Below are positions 46,093 to 47,527 of a stretch of DNA of 47,527 nt, piece after piece; position 1 is the stretch's first letter; the number at the start of each line of letters is the position of its first letter. Source of the DNA: an uncultured Flavobacteriaceae bacterium. Lineage in GTDB: Bacteria; Bacteroidota; Bacteroidia; Flavobacteriales; Flavobacteriaceae. The translations under genes and the position numbers were made by a program. The DNA lies in NCBI GenBank assembly GCA_938029725.1, contig CALHGE010000055.1, positions 1 through 47,527 of the forward strand, written 5' to 3'. The notes beneath the pieces are model-generated. The model was not told where the DNA came from and ran no database searches. It saw only the letters and a list, made by a program, of their open reading frames with translations.

Positions 46093-46887
46093 ATGAAAAA
46101 CATTCTCGTTCCTATTGGCACTTCAAATACAGGCGAAACATTGCAATATGCTGTGGATTTTGCCTCCGAGTTTTCCGCGCAGATTTTTGTAATGGATGTA
46201 TTTAGCGTTTCGGCAAAGGCAGGTAGCTTGGCTAATATTTCTGAAAAGGTAGCTAAAAGTAGTAAAGAGCGTTTGAAGGAAGTCATTGACAAAGTGGATG
46301 CGAAAGAAATTGCTATTAAGATAGCCACATATAATGGGGATATTGCTGATGGACTTAAGGAAATAGACCATGAATTGGGCATTGATTTGATAATTATCGC
46401 GCCTAGAAGCAATGATATCAAAGAAGAACTCTATTTAGGGAATACGACGGGGAAGATTATTAAGAAGACGGATATTCCAGCACTTATTGTTCCTAGAGGT
46501 ACAGTTTTCAAGCCTTTCAAAACAGTTTTAACTGCATTTAAATCGGGAATCTTGAAGAAAAAACGCATGTTGGAGCCACTTTTATCCGTACAGAAAAAAT
46601 TTGGCACTTTAGTTAGTTTACTTTTAGTGAAAACGCCAGGATATGATTCAGATGATCTAAAAGTACATCCGGCACTTATGGATATTAGCGAGCAGTTAAC
46701 TTTGACTGAAAATGCAACAACCTACCAAGGTGTTTTATAGCACTTTCAATCACACCAACCTGATTTACTTTGTGTTTTTAGAAGAAAAAGAGGTTTCTTC
46801 AAAAAGCTTTGGGAAAAGAACACCATTTTAAAATCAGAGTTCTTTGTTAAAATACCAGTTCTGATGCTTCGTGTAAAGAAGGATTAA
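46093..46887 (+). pseudogene. Universal stress protein gene interrupted by in-frame TAG
   Basis: The open part (46093-46740, 215 residues) starts MKNILVPIGTSNTGETLQYAVDF and has the first Usp domain (to about 140, LIIIAPRSND) and part of a second. A TAG at 46738-46740 is followed in frame by HFQSHQPDLLCVFRRKRGFF, then KKLWEKNTILKSEFFVKIPV and LMLRVKKD, up to TAA at 46885-46887. That is the normal Usp C-terminus of flavobacteria (RRKRGFF...LWEKNTILK). Without readthrough the protein lacks the last two strands of domain 2. Total would be about 264 residues, close to the usual 270-280. Confidence 0.85.
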
Positions 46888-46958
46888 GTAGCGGTCCAAT
46901 TACACCCAGTTACATTTTGATACTTACCCTAAAAGTATTTTCTTTGTCGCTAGTCAAA

Positions 46959-47036
<78 letters not shown>

Positions 47037-47047
47037 ATCACGACAGG

Positions 47048-47073
47048 GCTTCCAAGAAATTGGAAGCTTTTTT
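47048..47073 (+). terminator. Terminator after tRNA-Ala
   Basis: GCTTCCAA / TTGGAAGC with GAAA loop, then six T: a perfect 8-bp hairpin 12 bases after the tRNA 3' end. Confidence 0.9.
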
Positions 47074-47082
47074 AATTTAGCG

Positions 47083-47104
47083 TTGCACGCAGATTGCACG
47101 CAGA
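47083..47104. repeat. Tandem 11-bp direct repeat downstream of tRNA-Ala
   Basis: TTGCACGCAGA occurs twice back to back, followed by T-rich sequence. The remaining part of the 304-base gap 47037-47340 contains no recognisable gene. It may be part of an attachment site or the remnant of an integrated element, since tRNA 3' ends are frequent integration targets. Confidence 0.6.
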
Positions 47105-47340
47105 TTTTTTTCTCTTTATTCATTTTTTATTACTTAGATATTCTTTAGCTACTTGTCTCACAAAATCGGACGTAATCTAAGATAAACCGTTCGAAAATTT
47201 TAGATTTAAACACCTTTGGGCGAATTATAATTTCTTAACTGCTGAACTTCACAACGAGTTAATAGGTTAATAGACGATATTAAATATCCTTCTCAAACGA
47301 AAAGTCTAATTTATTTTGAATTTTTGTTATAAATTAAACA

Positions 47341-47527
47341 ATGGAAGTTGTCTGTTTACAAGAGGAAGCATTCTACGCCTTATTCGATAAGGTGGTGGAA
47401 CATGTTGAATCGAAACGTAAAAATGTACCCGCAAAATGGATCGATGGCGAAGAGGCCATGTCCCATTTAAAGATAAAATCTACTACCACCTTACAGAAAT
47501 TAAGGGACGAAGGCAAAATCAGGTTCT
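47341..47527 (+). CDS. Helix-turn-helix DNA-binding protein, N-terminal part (3' truncated by window)
   Basis: 62 visible residues: MEVVCLQEEAFYALFDKVVE, then KWIDGEEAMSHLKIKSTTTLQKLRDEGKIRF. The second part is an excisionase/MerR-like winged HTH that selects a column by EEAM..LKIKS.TTLQKLRDEGKI. Such proteins are very common at the ends of Bacteroidetes integrative elements and beside toxin-antitoxin genes. Its position 300 bases after a tRNA supports, but does not prove, a mobile-element boundary. Confidence 0.8.
   Translation, partial: MEVVCLQEEAFYALFDKVVEHVESKRKNVPAKWIDGEEAMSHLKIKSTTTLQKLRDEGKIRF

Noticed and set aside
47082..47113. Minus-strand KNLRAICVQR ending as an integrase C-terminus
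   Set aside because: It is short and made of the tandem repeat itself; no further integrase text is seen in the window.

Overview
The window looks like a chromosomal segment from a member of the Flavobacteriaceae (Bacteroidetes). The evidence is a secreted S8 protease with a C-terminal type IX secretion sorting domain, a TonB-dependent receptor with an N-terminal carboxypeptidase-like domain, -7 promoter boxes of the TAnnTTTG type, few Shine-Dalgarno sequences, low G+C, and marine-flavobacterial gene types. The genus cannot be told from the sequence alone. Almost all of the window is ordinary, densely packed housekeeping and accessory genes. I see no CRISPR array, insertion sequence or prophage. 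The right end, after a tRNA-Ala gene, may be the edge of an integrated element.

Layout. 1-5.9 kb: OmpA tail, a first mscL, a TauE/SafE permease, then a solute:sodium symporter followed by a NagX/DUF5009-like membrane protein and two small genes. 6-8.4 kb: TonB-dependent receptor. 8.4-14.1 kb: ribE (minus) divergent from pdxA, then DUF177-rpmF-fabH-accB-accC, the conserved ribosome/fatty-acid initiation cluster, closed by a strong terminator. 14.4-16.9 kb: FAD oxidoreductase, a possible gene remnant, a secreted protein and a GreA/GreB-C-like protein. 17-20.2 kb: a three-gene electron-transfer operon made of a di-haem c-type cytochrome, a [2Fe-2S] subunit and a Tat-exported molybdopterin subunit. 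20.2-27.6 kb (all minus): arfB, an orphan ABC ATPase, prolyl oligopeptidase, asd, a second mscL, alr and tdk. 27.7-29.5 kb: two small conserved genes and rsmI. 29.5-33.3 kb: divergent secreted S8 and M57 proteases. 33.4-36.1 kb: M14-type deacylase, DUF819 membrane protein and a uracil-DNA-glycosylase-family gene interrupted by an in-frame TAG. 36.2-41.7 kb: AhpD-like protein bracketed by REP-like repeats, then OsmC-haloalkane dehalogenase-recJ-VOC-MFS. 41.6-46 kb (minus): lpxH, queD-like, a 37-residue membrane protein, enoyl-CoA hydratase, MATE and GNAT. 46.1-47.5 kb: a universal stress protein gene also interrupted by TAG, tRNA-Ala(GGC), and the start of a helix-turn-helix gene.

The most noteworthy signals are two independent genes whose conserved C-termini lie in frame behind a single TAG, although about twelve other genes here end normally in TAG. 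Next are the two mscL paralogues with nearly identical proteins but heavily diverged synonymous codons, the short unlisted membrane ORF at 43103-43216, and the REP-like inverted repeat near the AhpD gene. I did not find a convincing new multi-gene defence or metabolic system.
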